The notes under the pieces: model-generated
What the model was told of the DNA's origin: nothing
Databases searched by the model: none
Seen by the model: the letters and a program-made list of their open reading frames with translations, nothing else
Program-made: the position numbers and the translations under genes
Part shown: positions 60,501 through 64,000 of the stretch, in pieces
How positions within the stretch are numbered: the first letter of the stretch is position 1
Layout: each line of letters starts with the position of its first letter
From: Camarhynchus parvulus
Lineage: Eukaryota; Chordata; Aves; Passeriformes; Thraupidae
Assembly: GCF_901933205.1 (NCBI RefSeq)
Contig: NC_044577.1
Span: 7,513,321-7,577,320, forward strand
Direction of reading: 5' to 3'
DNA length: 64,000 bases

Positions 60501-61795
60501 GCAATGGACGTGTAACCTCTAAAAAGCCTTCCCATCTTGGGCAAGGTAGGCTATTACTGTTCTGGTGTTGCAAGGTGACAGGTGTATTTTGTGTTTCTCT
60601 GAGGCTCTATCTGATGTTGAAATACCTGTTGGGTACTTAAAGCTGAGTATGAAATCTTTGCAGCTGTAAATGCTTCATGCCTTATGTCTGTCAGCTGAGA
60701 ATGTGTTGTCATAGTGTAAGAAATGATACGTCTTGGAAGTTGTTCTAGATTGTAATTATAAACTAGTTTCTCCTTCTCTGACTCACTTCTTCAAGCCGAC
60801 AGTGGAAATAAAACCTGTAAAATTAAATGCTCCTAGTCTGTGTAAGTATATGAAAGATTTCAGGACCAAAGTAATGTTTCTGTATGTAGCAAAATCCTTG
60901 CATAAAGGAGGAAGAGTTGCCGTGCTGCCATTGCTGGAAGCAGTGTGGCTGTAGGACCAGGCAAAGTCACAGTTCTTTCTAACCTGCAGGAAGAGTGTGT
61001 ACCGAATTTTTACTAAGGATTCTTAAGATTTAGCCTGTATAGTGTTTTCCACGGCCAGAATGCCTTCAGGTTGCAATGCCTTGTCTTCCATTGAAATTGT
61101 TGAGTTCTCTGACATATCTAGTGCTTTGCAATATCCCTATGGGCTAGGAATTCATGTGGTTGTGTTGGTAGATGAATATTCCTCCTCCTACTGTGTACTG
61201 TACCTTGAGCAGAGGTATTTGGCACTTCAGGTACTACCCTAAAGCAAATGCTTGTGAAGATCCTTAATGAAGCACAGTGTTCCTTTGCCTCCAGATATGT
61301 GTGATTAGATTCTAGTCTTTTAATTAATCATTTTGCTAATGAAAGCTAACTTATGCATTGAGACAGCTTTATTTAGTGCTGGTTCTTGCTGTTGTTAGTG
61401 TGTATGAAAGAAAGCTTAATGCTGCAGTCATAACTCTAAATACAGGAGAAGAATCAAAAGTCTTGATGCCTTTTTGGTGGGAATGACTGCTAATTTGGTA
61501 TATTTCTTCTCATGCTAATAACCTGATTTAGTGCAGCAGCATACAAATGTGTCTGTTTATGTAAAAATAGTTTCCTCAATATCCAGTCAGTTATTTGCTC
61601 TCAGTATAATTTCTACTTTATTTTCTTGCAGGTACCACAGTAACAGTCCTAAATTTGTTTAAGAATCTTCCTGTAAGAAAGCAGTTTTACTCAACAAATA
61701 GAAAATGTAAGGAAGAACTGAAAAAAGTCCAAGATCTACTGACAGCATATGGTATCATAAAACCAGACCTGAGGATAACATTAACACATAATAAG
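54536..61795 (+). CDS. PMS1: PMS1 MutL-family mismatch-repair protein, N-terminal part
   Basis: PMS1 pairs with MLH1 (MutL beta) in the nucleus. Segments are 54536-54667, 58328-58510, 60443-60545 and 61632-61795. All joins have AG/GT and keep frame, giving the first 194 residues. The ATG lies 15 nt after its acceptor; upstream exon(s) are non-coding. GHKL ATPase motifs are intact: [10 protein letters not shown] with Glu27 and Asn31 (motif I), RDNGSG at 55-60 (motif II), TYGFRGEAL at 89-97 (motif III), and the Gly-Thr entering [18 protein letters not shown] at 141-158 (motif IV). The sequence tracks human PMS1 throughout. The remaining two thirds, including the HMG box and MLH1-binding part, lie beyond the right edge. 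Confidence 0.97.
54668..58327 (+). other. PMS1: PMS1 intron 2
   Basis: An intron of about 3.7 kb runs between the donor GTAAGT and acceptor TTTTTTAG. It is AT-rich, and I recognised no repeat family or gene in it. Confidence 0.85.
58511..60442 (+). other. PMS1: PMS1 intron 3
   Basis: An intron of about 1.9 kb runs from the donor GTGAGC to the acceptor CTCTTCAG. Two adjacent open frames at 59146-59623 have no recognisable homology. Intron 4 (60546-61631) is also empty. Confidence 0.85.
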
Positions 61796-64000
61796 GTAAT
61801 AATGAGTTTTTTCTGTCAGCTGTCTTAAGGATCAGTTTCTGATTAATCCATGCAGTTCATGTAATACTTACACAAAATGTTTCATTCCTAAATTTTTTCT
61901 TTCATCATAGCTTTATTTTGGACTTCCACTTGCTTTCTCCTTTCATAGGTGTATATTTATAATGGCTACAGATCTTGATGTTAAGCTCCTAAAACTCAGG
62001 GTCAGGTATTTTTGGTCTCTTGCAGGAGATGCCTGGCTAGATATATGAAGTATAAAAATTATTTTACATGCTAGTGGTTAATAAAGATGGTGGTGATATT
62101 TTGCAAACCAAGTGAGACCTTGCGAGACCACAGGACCTGATAAAGTGTTAACCAAAAAACTTGTAAAACTTACTATTTTAGACAGTTTACCTGGATAGAA
62201 GCTATAGTTCATACAGGCAACTTGCTGTTTTCTAAGTCATAAGAGCTCAGTACAATACAATGATTTTATTTAAGCAGGCTGGAAAGTTCAAAACAATTCT
62301 TGTCATTGCTGTAAGAACAGTAATGTTATAACAACATTTAGTTGAGCTAGTTGCTTTTGGTTAAACATGGGAGGATGAATGCAGGGGTTACTTGGAGGTT
62401 ATTTTGACTTCACTGCATGCTGAATGGGAATTCTACATCACAGCTACAGAAATGACATGTTAAGCAGTTCCCCTTAACCTGACCCAGATTTAACAGAACA
62501 GATTTCATTGGCTGTACCCTGGCTTTTTACACCTCTGAGGGGGAGGCTGTGCTAATGAGCTTCCAAGTTGCCACAAAGTAGAGAGTGACATCTCGTGGCC
62601 AGATCCCTCAGCAATTCTGTTTCTGTTGTACAATAATGCTGTTTGTTGATATTTGTCATGCTCACTGTGACTTGATCAGTTACCCCATCAACCAAACATT
62701 CACACTTCAGTTCCTTTGCAGTGGGAGTAGGAAAAGGCACTGTGTGCTTTTCTGAAATGACTACAGATTTCCCTTCCTCCTCTGGACTTGTTTAACATGC
62801 TGTGATTGTATTTATGTATGTATTTTTAAATATCACTGTGTAGATACTGTGAAAAACTGAAGCTGGCTACAGAATTAGTATTTCAAGGCTGAGAAAGAGT
62901 AGCTACTTGCAGTCTTACTTCATTGAGATCACTGAGAATTTGAAACCAGACATCTTGGGGGGTGTCTGCCTCAAATATTGCATTGAGCTCCTCGACATAA
63001 CTACCAGTGGTTCACAATACTGATGTTGGTCAATAAAACTAAATTTGTCTTCTTGGTGGTTTGTTTTTGCCCTCTTCAATAAGTCATAAATGCTATTTTC
63101 TTTATGGTATTTTGATTTCATCCCTTTGATCAGACTATTGAGTATCTTGGGATGTTTTTTTCTCAGCTTATTTTATGACCTTGCCAGTAAGGTCCAAGAA
63201 GGTGATTACATGTATTTTTCCCAACATTTCCTGCAAAAATGGTGTGAAGAGTGACGTGATAATTGCCATTGCACCTTGGGGGTTTTTTTGAATCTCACTT
63301 ATTAGCTTCAGAGGTACATTCTTCAGTACCCAATTTTAGGGATTATATGAGTGGGTAAAAAAGTTTCATTCATTGTTATGACAAAAATGATACTGTTTTT
63401 TTTGTATTTTTCATTTTGCACTGCCAACCTTTTGTTCATTTAATTTGTTTTTTAAAAAGAGAAAAGAAGTGAGAAAGTGCTCAAATGTTTCATCACAAGA
63501 GGTCGCTCAGTAGCCATTACTGAGACAGGAAAATTAAAGGCTTAAGTAGAGAGAAAGTGTGGTCTGTCTCTGTGCATGTGGAGATGCTTTAAAATAGTCT
63601 GGAAGTTAAAAACTGAACTGAACTTCACAAAATCTGTATTCAGATTCTTGTCTTTCTACTGCTGTTGGCATTCTGTGCAAAATAAAAACTCACCTGTTCT
63701 ATCACACCTTTTAAAAGACTTGAAATTCTGAATTTACAGTGTGTAGCAACTTGCAGTTGGTCGATTGTGCATTTGTTTTACCTATCGCAGAACATGAATA
63801 GTCTTTATTTCTTTTGCCTTTCTGTGCTAAATATTGTTGTCATTACAATTGCTAATTTGGATCAGGAAAGTGTTTTTCCATACAGACACAACAGCATATT
63901 TGTGCTATAGTAATACTCTGCTGAATAGTGTTCTTGGTGATTTTATTTGTGTGTTTGTTATATTTTTGTTAGAAATGTACTAGGAGAAAGAATCAACTTC
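61796..64000 (+). other. PMS1: PMS1 intron 5 (left part)
   Basis: This begins with GTAATA after the fourth coding segment and runs to the window edge. The next expected exon (human AVIWQKSRVSDHK) was not found. The last bases, after a TTTGTTAG, translate to nothing like it. Confidence 0.75.

Overview
The window is vertebrate nuclear DNA and almost certainly avian. Genes are split by GT-AG introns, intergenic DNA is AT-rich, four CpG islands mark promoters, and the only clear dispersed repeats are CR1 LINE fragments of the bird type. The CR1 copies look passerine-like, but that narrower assignment is a guess. The gene order SLC40A1 - ASNSD1 - OSGEPL1 - ORMDL1 - PMS1 matches human chromosome 2q32, except that ANKAR, which I recall lying between ASNSD1 and OSGEPL1 in mammals, has no room here.

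Layout. Positions 1-9330, minus strand: the 5' half of SLC40A1 (ferroportin), coding exons 1-5, with an intact iron-responsive element in its 5' leader and a CpG-island promoter; the rest of the gene lies off the left edge. 9331-33480: a gene-poor interval of about 24 kb with two CR1 fragments, several short local duplications and an isolated GC-rich patch. 33480-40070, plus strand: a bicistronic locus. A conserved upstream ORF, ASDURF (91 codons in four exons), ends 22 nt before the ASNSD1 start codon. Its promoter carries three inverted CCAAT boxes in a 40-bp tandem repeat. 40417-44836, minus strand: OSGEPL1, complete, tail-to-tail with ASNSD1 with only 346 bp between stop codons. 47022-50761, minus strand: ORMDL1, complete. 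52 kb to the right edge, plus strand: PMS1, of which coding exons 2-5 (the ATPase region) are present; it shares a bidirectional CpG island with ORMDL1.

The genes are housekeeping or physiological neighbours rather than a pathway: iron export (SLC40A1), a prefoldin-like factor and an asparagine-synthetase-like protein (ASDURF/ASNSD1), mitochondrial tRNA t6A modification (OSGEPL1), sphingolipid synthesis control (ORMDL1) and mismatch repair (PMS1). All exon joins were checked by hand for splice dinucleotides and frame. I found no clearly new multi-gene system. The most interesting signals are regulatory architecture (IRE, CCAAT triplet, bicistronic message), the missing ANKAR, and unexplained palindromes in ORMDL1 intron 1.
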